From positions 1 to 46,712 of the forward strand of contig NCGO01000019.1 of assembly GCA_002256985.1 (NCBI GenBank): a DNA stretch of 46,712 nt, given 5' to 3'. Shown piece after piece: positions 26,203 to 34,195 of this stretch. Both the position numbers and the translations under genes were made by a program. The first letter of the stretch is position 1. Every line of letters starts with the position of its first letter. The notes under the pieces were generated by a model. That model had not been told where the DNA came from. It saw nothing but the letters and a program-made list of their open reading frames with translations, and ran no database searches. This DNA comes from Novosphingobium sp. 28-62-57. GTDB lineage: Bacteria > Pseudomonadota > Alphaproteobacteria > Sphingomonadales > Sphingomonadaceae.

Positions 26203-27111
26203 ATGGCTGATTCGCGGACACATTCGGCAAGCAAGGAAACCGGGGCCTGGGCGGCCAACGGCTATGCCATGCTCATTCTGCTCATCGTGTTGCTGGTGCT
26301 AACCGCGGCGCGCATTCTGGGCTTTGCTGGCAGCGATCCGGGTGCATCCGAAGTGCTGTGGTTCCTGTCCACGATCTTCATCGGCCCGGTGCTGATCGTG
26401 CTGATTGCATCGGGGTTCTACATGATCCAGCCCAATCAGGCCGCCGCCATCGGGCTGTTCGGGGCCTATCGCGGCACGGACCGGAACCATGGCCTGCGCT
26501 GGGTCTGGCCATGGATGACCAAGACCAAGATTTCGGTCCGCGCCAACAATGTGGTGTCCGAAAAGCTTAAGGTGAACGATCTGCGCGGCAACCCGATCGA
26601 GATTGCGGCCAACGTGGTGTGGCGCGTGTCTGATACCGCGCAGGCGCTGTTCGATGTGGACGATTACAAGGCCTTCGTCTTCGTGCAGATCGAGAGCGCG
26701 GTGCGTTCCATCGGCTCGCGCTATCCTTATGACGATATCGAGCATCAGGAAGTGACGCTGCGCAGCCACCACGATCAGATCAACGCCGAACTGCGCACCG
26801 AACTGAACGCGCGGCTGGTGCTGGCAGGCATCACGGTGGACGAATGCGGGCTGACGCACCTTGCCTATGCCCCTGAAATTGCAGGCGCGATGCTGCGCCG
26901 CCAGCAGGCCGAAGCGGTGATTTCTGCGCGCAAGAAGCTGGTGGAAGGTGCGGTGTCGATGGTCGAAATGGCGCTGACCCAGCTTTCGGAAAAGAACGTG
27001 GTCGAACTGGACGACGAGCGCCGCGCCGCGATGGTTTCAAACCTGATGGTCGTGCTGTGTGGCGAGCGTGATGCGCAGCCGGTGGTTAACGCCGGCAGCC
27101 TGTACCAGTAA
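26203..27111 (+). CDS. SPFH/Band-7 domain membrane protein
   Basis: A 302-residue protein with two membrane segments near residues 22-42 and 52-72, then an SPFH domain from about 75 to 230 ([20 protein letters not shown] at its entry, [13 protein letters not shown] and [19 protein letters not shown] inside) and a helical tail with [24 protein letters not shown]. It is of the alphaproteobacterial kind that forms membrane scaffolds of unknown task. GGGGG precedes the ATG. A RHH protein gene follows by nine bases, a pairing I have seen repeatedly in sphingomonads. Confidence 0.9.
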   Translation: MADSRTHSASKETGAWAANGYAMLILLIVLLVLTAARILGFAGSDPGASEVLWFLSTIFIGPVLIVLIASGFYMIQPNQAAAIGLFGAYRGTDRNHGLRWVWPWMTKTKISVRANNVVSEKLKVNDLRGNPIEIAANVVWRVSDTAQALFDVDDYKAFVFVQIESAVRSIGSRYPYDDIEHQEVTLRSHHDQINAELRTELNARLVLAGITVDECGLTHLAYAPEIAGAMLRRQQAEAVISARKKLVEGAVSMVEMALTQLSEKNVVELDDERRAAMVSNLMVVLCGERDAQPVVNAGSLYQ

Positions 27112-27120
27112 GGCAGGTCC

Positions 27121-27345
27121 GTGGCAGCCACACCCAAGAAGGCTTTCCCGCTGCGCATCGATCCGGCGCTGTTCGCCGCGATCGAGCGCAGCGCGGCGGC
27201 TGACTTGCGCTCTGCCAATGTCCAGATCGAAGTGCTGCTGCGCGAGGCGCTGGCGCGGCGCGGCGTGAAGCTGGCGGCCGCAGAGCCAGTGCGGCGGGGG
27301 CGTCCGCCGAAGGACGGTGAGAGCGGGGGCACGACCGCAGACTGA
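27121..27345 (+). CDS. small ribbon-helix-helix (Arc-type) DNA-binding protein
   Basis: A 74-residue protein starting at GTG 27121. [37 protein letters not shown] follows the RHH plan: a short beta strand (PLRID) and two helices with the S-x-N-x-Q-I-E turn. A basic, disordered tail with RRGRPPKD follows. It may repress its own operon through the TGATATCA site upstream of the SPFH gene. No toxin is encoded next to it, so it is not evidently an antitoxin. Confidence 0.72.
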   Translation: MAATPKKAFPLRIDPALFAAIERSAAADLRSANVQIEVLLREALARRGVKLAAAEPVRRGRPPKDGESGGTTAD

Positions 27346-27429
27346 CCTGTTCGTTGGGTCACCCCATGGAACGCAAGGGCCTGTCAATCATTTCGCGCTA
27401 TCCCGGTTCGGTTAACGCCGGGAGCGGAT

Positions 27430-28431
27430 ATGAGAATGAAGAACCCCTTTGCCCTTCGTGTGCGCCGCCATAATGGCCAGCGCCTTGCTACGCTGATGCT
27501 GGGCGTGGCGGTGGTCGCGGCCATTCCGGCCAGCGCTTTGCTTGCGCAAGGCCAGGGTCAGCGCATGCCCTACAAGGTGATCGAAACCGGGCGCAGCTTT
27601 GCGGCGTTGCAGGAGGCGGTCAATTCCATCGGCGAGGGATCGGGCACTGTGCAGATCGAACCCGGCGTCTATCGCGATTGTGCAGTGCAGGGCGCAGGCG
27701 ATGTGGGCTTTGTGGCGCAAGTGCCGGGGCAGACCGTGTTCGATGGCGCAGCCTGCGAAGGCAAGGCCACGCTGGTGGTGCGCGGGCGCTCTACGCGGGT
27801 GGAGGGCCTGATTTTCCAGAACGTGCGCGTGCCCGATGCCAATGGCGCAGGCATCCGGCTGGAGCGCGGGAACCTTACCGTGCGGCAATCGTGGTTCCGC
27901 GATAGCGAGCAGGGCATCCTTTCGGCCAATGATCCGACCGGCGCAGTGCTGATTGAGCAATCCACCTTCACGCGCCTTGGCCGCTGCGACCGCGGGCTTT
28001 CCTGCGCGCATTCGATCTATCTTGGCGATTACGGTAGCCTGACGGTGCGCCGCACACGGTTTGAGGCTGGGCGCGGCGGGCACTATGTGAAAACCCGCGC
28101 CGCACGCGTGGATATCTCGCAATCCAGCTTTGACGATAGCGCGGGCAAGACCACCAATTACATGATCGACCTGTCGGCAGGAGCTGCCGGGCGGATCGTG
28201 GACAATGCCTTCGTGCAAGGCGCGGACAAGGAAAACCACAGCGCCTTCATCGCCGTGGCGGCAGAGGGCAGGGCCAACAGCTCATCCGGCCTGCTGGTCA
28301 GCGGCAACGACGCGCGCTTTGCCCCCGGTGTGCCATGGGGCTCCGTGTTCGTGGCCGATTGGTCGGGCGATACGCTGTCCATCGGCACCAACGCACTGGG
28401 CAAGGGCCTGACGAAGTTCGAGAAGCGTTGA
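27430..28431 (+). CDS. exported right-handed parallel beta-helix protein
   Basis: A 333-residue protein with a basic start and hydrophobic run (about residues 17-39) ending in ALLAQG, so probably a signal peptide. From residue 55 on, repeated turns such as TVQIEPGVYRD, TLVVRGRSTRVEGLIFQNV and LTVRQSWFRDSEQGI form a beta-helix of the pectate-lyase-like or carbohydrate-binding class. No catalytic Ca or Asp set could be identified, so enzyme activity is uncertain. It stands alone, 84 bases after the RHH gene. Confidence 0.75.
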   Translation: MRMKNPFALRVRRHNGQRLATLMLGVAVVAAIPASALLAQGQGQRMPYKVIETGRSFAALQEAVNSIGEGSGTVQIEPGVYRDCAVQGAGDVGFVAQVPGQTVFDGAACEGKATLVVRGRSTRVEGLIFQNVRVPDANGAGIRLERGNLTVRQSWFRDSEQGILSANDPTGAVLIEQSTFTRLGRCDRGLSCAHSIYLGDYGSLTVRRTRFEAGRGGHYVKTRAARVDISQSSFDDSAGKTTNYMIDLSAGAAGRIVDNAFVQGADKENHSAFIAVAAEGRANSSSGLLVSGNDARFAPGVPWGSVFVADWSGDTLSIGTNALGKGLTKFEKR

Positions 28432-28461
28432 GGGATTTCACCATCAAACCAATTCCCAAAA

Positions 28462-28539
28462 CCCGCTCATGCTGAGCTTGTCGAAGCATCTGGGGCGACC
28501 GTTATGCGGGCACCCTTCGACAAGCTCAGGGTGAGCGGG
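28462..28539. repeat. composite palindromic repeat, type B
   Basis: CCCGCTCATGCTGAGCTTG begins one arm, and the reverse-complement-like AAGCTCAGGGTGAGCGGG ends the other. Both arms share the core CTTGTCGAAG/CTTCGACAAG. It fills the space between the beta-helix gene and ribA. Half copies occur at 26095-26123 and 32789-32820. Confidence 0.75.
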
Positions 28540-28562
28540 TCATTTTTGGGGTCTCGCCCGCG

Positions 28563-29642
28563 TTACCGCAGCAAATGCCCCGTCCGGTCCCGCTTGGTTT
28601 CCAGATAGCGCTCGTTGTGCGGGTTGGCTGGCAATTGATGGGCAACCCGCTCCACCACATTCAACCCCAAACCTTGCAGCGTGGCCACCTTCTGCGGGTT
28701 GTTGGTCAGCAGGCGCAGCGATGAAATGCCCAGCAGATCGAGCATCCGCGCGGCCACCGGAAAATCGCGCGCTTCACTGGGCAGGCCAAGCCGCTCGTTG
28801 GCGTCCACCGTGTCAAAGCCCTGATCCTGCAATTCATAGGCGCGCAGCTTGTTGATCAGGCCAATCCCGCGCCCCTCCTGCCGCAGGTAGAGCAGCACGC
28901 CCCAGCCGCCTGCTTCGGCCTCCTGCGCCATCTGGCCAAGCGCGGCGTCCAGTTGCGGGCCGCAATCGCATTTGAGGCTGCCCAACACATCACCGGTCAG
29001 GCATTCGCTGTGCAGGCGCACGAGCGGCGTGCGTTCGCTGGTCTGCGTGCCAAGGACGAGCGCGACATGTTCGCGCAAGTCATCCCGCGCGCGGAAGGCG
29101 ATGATTTCGGCATGCTCGCAGGCGTGGACTGGCAGGCGGGCGCGGGCCTGGATCGTCAGGTTGAGCGGGTCCTTGAACGCGACGAGATCGGCGCTGGAAA
29201 CTTCGGCGGCGATGTCTACCCCGGTGGAGATCATGAACGCAGGCAGGATGCCCGCCAGCCGCGCCATGTCCATCGCGGCGGTGGCAGCATCATAGGCTTC
29301 GATCGGATCGGCCTTGAACGGGCCGCGCAAGGGGTTGCGCAAATCTTCGGCGGGATCAGCCAGCTTGCGCGCGGCAGAGAGGCTGAACGGCTCCGCACCG
29401 TGGATCATCACCGGAGCTTCGGGCACGGCGGCATCGCGCTGGTTGGCCAGCTTCAGCGTGGCGGCGCGGGCGGCGGAGATGAGCAAGCGCGCGGCGTAGA
29501 TGCCGGGCTGGACGAAGGCGGTTTCGGCAGGGAGCAGATCGAGTGCGCCATCAGTGCCCGTCACGCGGATCGCCCAGCCGTGGCGCAGCGCGTCGAGCGC
29601 CCTTGCGACGCTTCTCGAGTCTGCGTTCTGGGATTCGCTCAC
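28563..29642 (-). CDS. ribA: GTP cyclohydrolase II with degenerate RibB-like N-domain
   Basis: Riboflavin pathway entry enzyme, converting GTP to a pyrimidine triphosphate product plus formate. The zinc site is C214, C225 and C227 with the family's spacing, followed by YLRQEGRGIGL and the catalytic RLL-x-NNP region. The first ~185 residues occupy the place of DHBP synthase (RibB), but its acidic catalytic motif and DLTNE-type block are absent, so only RibA activity is expected. The start is GTG 29642, overlapping the xthA stop (GTGA); earlier starts lie inside xthA. It forms a coupled pair with xthA. Confidence 0.88.
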   Translation of the reverse strand: MSESQNADSRSVARALDALRHGWAIRVTGTDGALDLLPAETAFVQPGIYAARLLISAARAATLKLANQRDAAVPEAPVMIHGAEPFSLSAARKLADPAEDLRNPLRGPFKADPIEAYDAATAAMDMARLAGILPAFMISTGVDIAAEVSSADLVAFKDPLNLTIQARARLPVHACEHAEIIAFRARDDLREHVALVLGTQTSERTPLVRLHSECLTGDVLGSLKCDCGPQLDAALGQMAQEAEAGGWGVLLYLRQEGRGIGLINKLRAYELQDQGFDTVDANERLGLPSEARDFPVAARMLDLLGISSLRLLTNNPQKVATLQGLGLNVVERVAHQLPANPHNERYLETKRDRTGHLLR

Positions 29643-30430
29643 AGATCCAGCTCGGTGATCAGCGGGATGTGGTCGGAAGGCTGCTCCCACAGCCTCGTTT
29701 CCTCCACGAAGCGGTGCGAGCGCGTCTGCGCCGCAGCTTCAGGCGAGGCCCACATGTGGTCCAGCCGCCGCCCCTGATCCTTCGCGCGCCAATACGAGCG
29801 GTAGGACCACCACGAATAGTTGCGCTCCGGCGCAGGGATATGCTTGCGGCCAAGGTCCACCCAGCCATGCGCATCGGCAAAGCGCTGCAGCGTTTCCACC
29901 TCAATCGGGGTGTGGCTGACGACCTTGAGCAGCGCCTTGTGATCGTAAACGTCGCACTCCAGCGGGGCGATGTTGAAATCGCCGGTGATCAGCGTCGGGC
30001 GCTCGATCTTCTCGGCCCAGCGCGTCATGCGCTCAAGGAAATCGAGCTTCTGGCCGAACTTCGGGTTCACCTCGCGGTCGGCCACATCGCCGCCTGCGGG
30101 AATATAGACGTTCTCGATAATCAGCCCGTTACCCGGCCCCAGCAGTTCAACGCCAATATGCCGCGCCTCGCCATTGTCCTGCCAGTCATGCTTGCTGAAA
30201 TCGCGGAACGGAATGCGGCTGACCGTGGCGACGCCATGATAGCCCTTCTGCCCGTGCACCGCGCGGTGGGTATAGCCAAGCTTCTCGAACACCTCGTGCG
30301 GAAACAGGTTCTCCGGCGTCTTGATCTCCTGCAGGCACAGCACATCGGGCGCCTCCTGCAACAAAAAGCGTTCGACCTGATCGGCCCGGAGGCGGACCGA
30401 ATTGATGTTCCATGTGGCAACCGAGATCAT
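29639..30430 (-). CDS. xthA: exodeoxyribonuclease III
   Basis: A 263-residue AP endonuclease/3'-5' exonuclease of base-excision repair. It shows ATWNINSVRLR near the start (Asn), CLQEIK (metal Glu34), TLITGDFNIAP with the Asp-x-Asn pair near 150, and the closing SDHIPLI with the catalytic His. YSWWSYR and RLDHMWAS are typical of the XthA branch. The stop overlaps the ribA GTG, so the two genes are co-transcribed. Confidence 0.95.
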   Translation of the reverse strand: MISVATWNINSVRLRADQVERFLLQEAPDVLCLQEIKTPENLFPHEVFEKLGYTHRAVHGQKGYHGVATVSRIPFRDFSKHDWQDNGEARHIGVELLGPGNGLIIENVYIPAGGDVADREVNPKFGQKLDFLERMTRWAEKIERPTLITGDFNIAPLECDVYDHKALLKVVSHTPIEVETLQRFADAHGWVDLGRKHIPAPERNYSWWSYRSYWRAKDQGRRLDHMWASPEAAAQTRSHRFVEETRLWEQPSDHIPLITELDL

Positions 30431-30502
30431 GCGCTTGGCTTTAGGGTTGCGGGGGGGCGATGGCTAGATGGGATGTGGGGTGGGTTCACTAGTCCTTAGG
30501 CG

Positions 30503-31054
30503 CTAAGGCTTTGCCGGAGCCGGATCGCTGGGGCCATCCTGAAAGATAAGCTCACTGAACTTGAATTGCCCTGTCGAGCAGAACACCATAGCTTTGCTGC
30601 CGGACAGCGGCGGAAACTCAAAGTCAGCCTCGTTGCCATCCACGATGAAACTTCCCTTGCCGCTCCCGTCCACGGTCAGTCGGAACGAGATAGCGGCCTT
30701 GGCAGAGACTTGGCCAAAGCCAAACTTTTGAAGCTTGCCCTCAACTTGTTTGTTCAGGACTACGTCGAAGAAGGCGGCCTTTGGCGATGCCGCTACGAAC
30801 TGGAAGCCCAGCATGTTCTTTGTGTTGGGATCAGCAATCCGGACACCGGCGACAGGCAGGTTGTTCCCGGATCGCATCTCGCGAACTTGGACCACCCCTT
30901 GCAGACTTACTGATGGCTGCTCAAAGTCTTGTGTGACCGACGAGAAATGATCAGCAGGTACGTCGCAGTCGAATGCGAGCGGCGCTGCAGCCAAAGCGGC
31001 AGCGGAGTGCAAGGTGATGCCGACCGCAAAGCTGGTAAGGAAGGCTCTGATCAT
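30503..31054 (-). CDS. exported hypothetical protein
   Basis: A 183-residue protein with a signal peptide (hydrophobic residues about 3-22, cleavage near ALAA-AP). The rest is mostly short beta strands with one Cys near each end (FDCDVPA and MVFCST), which could form a disulfide in the periplasm. It ends in a Pro/Ala-rich tail. No family was recognised. It is transcribed toward xthA but with a 72-base gap, so its link to that pair is weak. Confidence 0.65.
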   Translation of the reverse strand: MIRAFLTSFAVGITLHSAAALAAAPLAFDCDVPADHFSSVTQDFEQPSVSLQGVVQVREMRSGNNLPVAGVRIADPNTKNMLGFQFVAASPKAAFFDVVLNKQVEGKLQKFGFGQVSAKAAISFRLTVDGSGKGSFIVDGNEADFEFPPLSGSKAMVFCSTGQFKFSELIFQDGPSDPAPAKP

Positions 31055-31147
31055 CTCGCGCTCGCTGTGTTGCTACGCACGAGATAGACTATGTGGGCTG
31101 TGGCCGCGACGCCCTTGTGGTCGCATTGTTCAAGGAGTCCATTCAGG

Positions 31148-31260
31148 TTCGTCATGCTGAACCTGTTTAGCTGCGCTGGCCTGCGGCTCAGCATCCACTA
31201 TTCGGCTTCAAGCGGATGTGGATGGTGGGAGATGGACCCTGAAGCAAGTTCAGGGTGACG
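31148..31260. repeat. composite palindromic repeat, type A
   Basis: The left half TTCGTCATGCTGAACCTG at 31148 mirrors a right half that ends CTTCAGGG-like GTTCAGGGTGACG near 31260, with hairpins in each half. It matches the element at 25975-26068 in plan but has a longer, diverged centre. It occupies most of the spacer between a hypothetical gene and the HigBA-linked gene. Confidence 0.65.
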
Positions 31261-31272
31261 GAGGCAAGCATG

Positions 31273-31641
31273 TTACGGCTGATGATCTTCGCGTCTCGAA
31301 TGTTGGATATATCGGCGGAAGTCATCCTCATCGTGGACATTGGCCATCAGGCCGAAGCGTTCCTCCAGATAGTGCATGACGTTGAACGCTTCCTCCGTGC
31401 TGCCAACAAACACGTTGCTCAAGGCCAGGAGGGGACTGCCATTGTGATTGAGAATTTTCTCAATCCGCACATCGCCTAACGCTGACCTGATTTCTTCGCG
31501 CCCGGCGTCGCCAAAGGCAACTCTTTCTCCCTCTGTCAGCGGTAAAGGCACGCTCATATTGCCGCAGATGTGGCCAACTGAACTGTCCCTCGCGAATAGC
31601 GATAAATCTACATATGCAACGGTTACAGGTGCGCTTTCCAA
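31273..31641 (-). CDS. hypothetical protein downstream of higBA
   Basis: A 122-residue acidic protein of unknown family. Its best start is TTG 31641: GGAG lies eight bases upstream, 14 bases after the higA stop, whereas longer versions begin inside higA. Visible features are a His/Cys pair (HICGNM) near residue 24-28, an acidic stretch GREEIRSALGDVRIEKIL and a C-terminal helix EAFNVMHYLEERFGL. The tight spacing suggests it is a third gene of the higBA operon. It might be a modulator or chaperone of that module, or an unrelated passenger. Confidence 0.5.
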   Translation of the reverse strand: MESAPVTVAYVDLSLFARDSSVGHICGNMSVPLPLTEGERVAFGDAGREEIRSALGDVRIEKILNHNGSPLLALSNVFVGSTEEAFNVMHYLEERFGLMANVHDEDDFRRYIQHSRREDHQP

Positions 31642-31654
31642 ATAAATCGCTCCT

Positions 31655-31939
31655 TCAAGCCGCTTCCTGCAATCGCCGAACGACCGGCTGCACATGCTGG
31701 CGCGCACGCCATAGGTCATAGTTCGCCTGCATCGCCAGCCACGCGCGCGCGGTGCTTGCGCCTGCCTGCTCCAGCCGCAAGGCCAGATCTGGGCTGATCC
31801 CGGCCTTGCCGTTCAGCACGCGCGAGAGGGCGACGCGCGACATGGCGAGGCGGCTGGCAGCTTCGGTGACGGACAGGTTCAGCGCTTCGATCACTTCATC
31901 GCGAAGCAGTTCGCCGGGATGGGGAGGGTTGTGCATCAT
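31655..31939 (-). CDS. higA: HigA-type antitoxin
   Basis: A 94-residue XRE-family helix-turn-helix antitoxin. It begins MMHNPPHPGELL as HigA proteins do; VTEAASRLAMSRVALSRVLNGKAGISPDLALRLEQA is the HTH. The internal ATG 31939 is chosen because GAGG stands eight bases before it; the ATG at 31945 is too close to that site. It lies ten bases after higB and would repress the operon and neutralise HigB. The C-terminal LRRLQEAA-like helix may bind the toxin. Confidence 0.9.
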   Translation of the reverse strand: MMHNPPHPGELLRDEVIEALNLSVTEAASRLAMSRVALSRVLNGKAGISPDLALRLEQAGASTARAWLAMQANYDLWRARQHVQPVVRRLQEAA

Positions 31940-31949
31940 GGTCATGACC

Positions 31950-32228
31950 TCAATGGTAATCCTGATAATCGACGAGTTCGGCGTCGGTCCCGACAAACCG
32001 GAACGTAATGCGCCAGTTGCCATTGACCCAGACCGACCAATGCCCCTTCAGATCGCCCTTCAGCGGGTGCAGCTTGAAGGACGGCAAATTCATGTCCTCT
32101 GGTCCTGCTGCAACTTCGAGCAGGCCCAAAATGTTTCGGATTTTCTTGACATGCGAAGCCTGAATGCCGCGGGTCGTGCCGGTGATGTAAAAGGCTTCAA
32201 GCCCTTTGTGCCGGAATCCGATAATCAT
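31950..32228 (-). CDS. higB: HigB-type toxin (RelE superfamily mRNA interferase)
   Basis: A 92-residue RelE-fold toxin that cuts mRNA on the ribosome. Signature parts are GFRHKGLEAFY at the start, KIRNILGLLEVA, LPSFKLHPLKGDLKGHWSV and the WRITFRFVGTDAELVDYQDYH end, with the basic residues and Arg typical of the active site. The order toxin before antitoxin is characteristic of higBA and not of relBE. Its start overlaps nothing, and a 121-base spacer lies upstream. Confidence 0.92.
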   Translation of the reverse strand: MIIGFRHKGLEAFYITGTTRGIQASHVKKIRNILGLLEVAAGPEDMNLPSFKLHPLKGDLKGHWSVWVNGNWRITFRFVGTDAELVDYQDYH

Positions 32229-32349
32229 GTGTGATTGTATCGTGTATCGTTACGCGATGCAAGTAGAGCTTGGTTCACTTTGGTGCCATGCAGGGCAAGA
32301 AATACTGGGCAGGTTTCGAGGGTGGTGCCCTCCAACTGCAGCCAAGCGC

Positions 32350-32730
32350 TCAGCGCTGCTTGATGGCAGAAAAGACAACGCCAGCCACACCCACGCCGAC
32401 CAGCGTGGCGCCAAGGTCGTGGGGGTCAAAGACAAGGCGTTTGCTCGACATCTGGAATAGCTCCCACGCGATCAGGCCGGTGCCGCTGATGGCGGCGCTG
32501 ATGCGGAAAGCGCGCCGGGCGGCGGCTGGTCGTGCGTCCTTGTTCTGGTCGGCCCAGACGCTCAACAAAACGAAGGTGATGGCGATGGCGGCGGCGAAAT
32601 TGGGCAGGACGCCGAGCAGGTAATCGCGCGTGGGTTCAGGTGGGAGCGCCTTGTCGCGCAGCCCGTGGACAATGGCGAGCAACGCCAGTGCGGCGATCCC
32701 TGCGAGGCCGTAGCGTGTCGACGATCCCAT
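32350..32730 (-). CDS. hypothetical small membrane protein
   Basis: A 126-residue protein with three or four hydrophobic segments (near residues 8-22, 41-58, 75-92 and 108-120) and a short polar loop rich in Arg and Lys between them. A GGGGGG site precedes the ATG. No family was recognised. It lies downstream, on the same strand, of the terminator/antiterminator-like element at 32855-32894, which could control it. Confidence 0.55.
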   Translation of the reverse strand: MGSSTRYGLAGIAALALLAIVHGLRDKALPPEPTRDYLLGVLPNFAAAIAITFVLLSVWADQNKDARPAAARRAFRISAAISGTGLIAWELFQMSSKRLVFDPHDLGATLVGVGVAGVVFSAIKQR

Positions 32731-33188
32731 TTTGCGCCCCCCAATCAGGATGCCGAAAATGCCTTATGTCCTTGATGCTTGCAACGTGGGCATCCTTCGA
32801 CAGGCTCAGGATGAGCGGGGATTGGGCCAAGTCTGGCGTGGAGGAGGGAATCGCAAAAAAACAAAACCCCCGGACCGGGGGCATTGGTCCGAGGGTTCCA
32901 TTCGCGTTCGTCACGCTTGACGGGGAGGTTACTAGGAGACTGGCAACAGGGGGGAAACCTGTCTCAACCGCCGCGTCGAGAACCGTTCTAGGGCCCGGAC
33001 GATTGCCCCCCGATGAACGGTTATGACAGGCTTGTCGCAACTTGTCGCAAGGGGCGAACATGTGGCTGGCAAGGTGGTTTGTGGGCGCGATGAATGGTGG
33101 CACCTGGCGGTGGCTCCGTTCAGAAACGCGCCCTTACCACGAATCGTTACCCGGCCCACATGCGGGTTGCGCCTCAGGTGCCGCCGGT
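32731..33188. other. spacer with palindrome half, terminator and direct repeat
   Basis: In this 458-base spacer I see no gene. It contains a type B palindrome half at 32789-32820, a strong minus-strand terminator at 32855-32881, a tandem exact copy of the 10-mer CTTGTCGCAA at 33031-33050 (possible promoter or operator on the minus strand), and the 3' side of the agmatine deiminase gene. A long minus-strand frame across it is likely spurious. Confidence 0.5.
32855..32881 (-). terminator. intrinsic terminator on the minus strand
   Basis: CCCCCGG at 32867-32873 and CCGGGGG at 32875-32881 form a 7-bp stem; on the minus strand it is followed by a U-rich run (12 bases with one G) at 32866-32855. 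GGTCCGAGG at 32886-32894 could pair instead with 32868-32876, giving an antiterminator fold. It lies over 300 bases past the agmatine deiminase stop and about 125 bases before the membrane protein gene. Confidence 0.7.
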
Positions 33189-34181
33189 TCAGATTGCGTT
33201 CGCAGGCATCTGCTGGCTCGCACAGTGGAACCCGCCCCCGCCTGCCAGCACCGCATCGCCCATCAGGCCCACGGTCGCCCGGTCCGGGAACAGTTCCGCA
33301 ATCGCCGCCACACCATCATCATCATGCGGTGATCCAAATATCGGTACCACCACCAGATGGCTGGTAATCACAAAGTTCATGTAGCTTGCCGGCTGCACCA
33401 CACCGGCCCATTCGATCAGCCCCGGCGAAGGCACTTCTGCCACCTCAACCCCGGCGTCCAGCGCCCGCGCCTTCGCATCGGCATAGATCACCGCATTGGG
33501 ATCACCCGGCCCGGTCGCGCGCGGCAAGGCCAGCCGGTTCGGCCCGACAAACCGCGCCAGATTGTCGACATGCCCGTCGGTATGATCGTTGATCAACCCA
33601 TCGCCGAGCCACAAGACACGGGTCTGTCCCAGATCACGCAGCAACCGCGCTTCCAGATCGGCGCGCGACAGGTGCGGATTGCGGTTGGGGTTCAGCAGGC
33701 ACTGCTCGGTCGTCGCCACCAACCCGGTGCCATCGCCATCCAGCGCCCCGCCTTCGAGTATCCAGTCCGCCTTCGCACCGGCTTCCAGCCCTGCAGAGGC
33801 CGCCAGATCCGCGCCAATCTCCTGATCGCCCGGCATCAGGTACTTCTCGCCCCAACCGTTAAACCCGAACAGTCGTGCCCGCCGTTCACCCGCGTCATTC
33901 AGCACCACCAGCGGCCCGGTATCGCGCAACCACACATCGCCATACGTCCGCCGTTCCAGCGTAACGCTCGCCGAAACCAAAGACCGCGCCCGCGCCTCGT
34001 TGGCCGCATCGCGCACCACCAGTCGCACTTCCTGCCCGCTATCGGCCACTGCGCTGGCAAAGGCTGCAATCTGCTCCTGCGCCTTATCGATCAGGCCAGA
34101 CCATTCCTCCGCCAGATGCGGAAACCCCACCCACAGCCAGTCCTGCGGGTGCCACTCTGGCGGCATGCGGAAATGCGTCAT
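33189..34181 (-). CDS. aguA: agmatine deiminase
   Basis: A 330-residue peptidyl-arginine-deiminase-like enzyme hydrolysing agmatine to N-carbamoylputrescine on the way to putrescine. Typical pieces are the opening MPPEWHPQDWLWVGFPH, TYGDVWLRDTGP, GGALDGDG, NDHTDGHVDNLARF with the catalytic His, and GGGGFHCASQQMP with nucleophile Cys320. It is preceded by an M28 peptidase gene 14 bases upstream on the same strand, so both are probably one transcript. Confidence 0.93.
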   Translation of the reverse strand: MTHFRMPPEWHPQDWLWVGFPHLAEEWSGLIDKAQEQIAAFASAVADSGQEVRLVVRDAANEARARSLVSASVTLERRTYGDVWLRDTGPLVVLNDAGERRARLFGFNGWGEKYLMPGDQEIGADLAASAGLEAGAKADWILEGGALDGDGTGLVATTEQCLLNPNRNPHLSRADLEARLLRDLGQTRVLWLGDGLINDHTDGHVDNLARFVGPNRLALPRATGPGDPNAVIYADAKARALDAGVEVAEVPSPGLIEWAGVVQPASYMNFVITSHLVVVPIFGSPHDDDGVAAIAELFPDRATVGLMGDAVLAGGGGFHCASQQMPANAI

Positions 34182-34195
34182 CAGCTTAAAAACCT

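Noticed and set aside
27121-27345. Antitoxin of a type II module
   Set aside because: The RHH protein has no adjacent toxin; it follows an SPFH gene and is better read as a regulator.
32636-33103. 155-codon minus-strand protein across the terminator region
   Set aside because: It would read through a strong terminator and a palindromic repeat; its sequence is the translation of repeat DNA.
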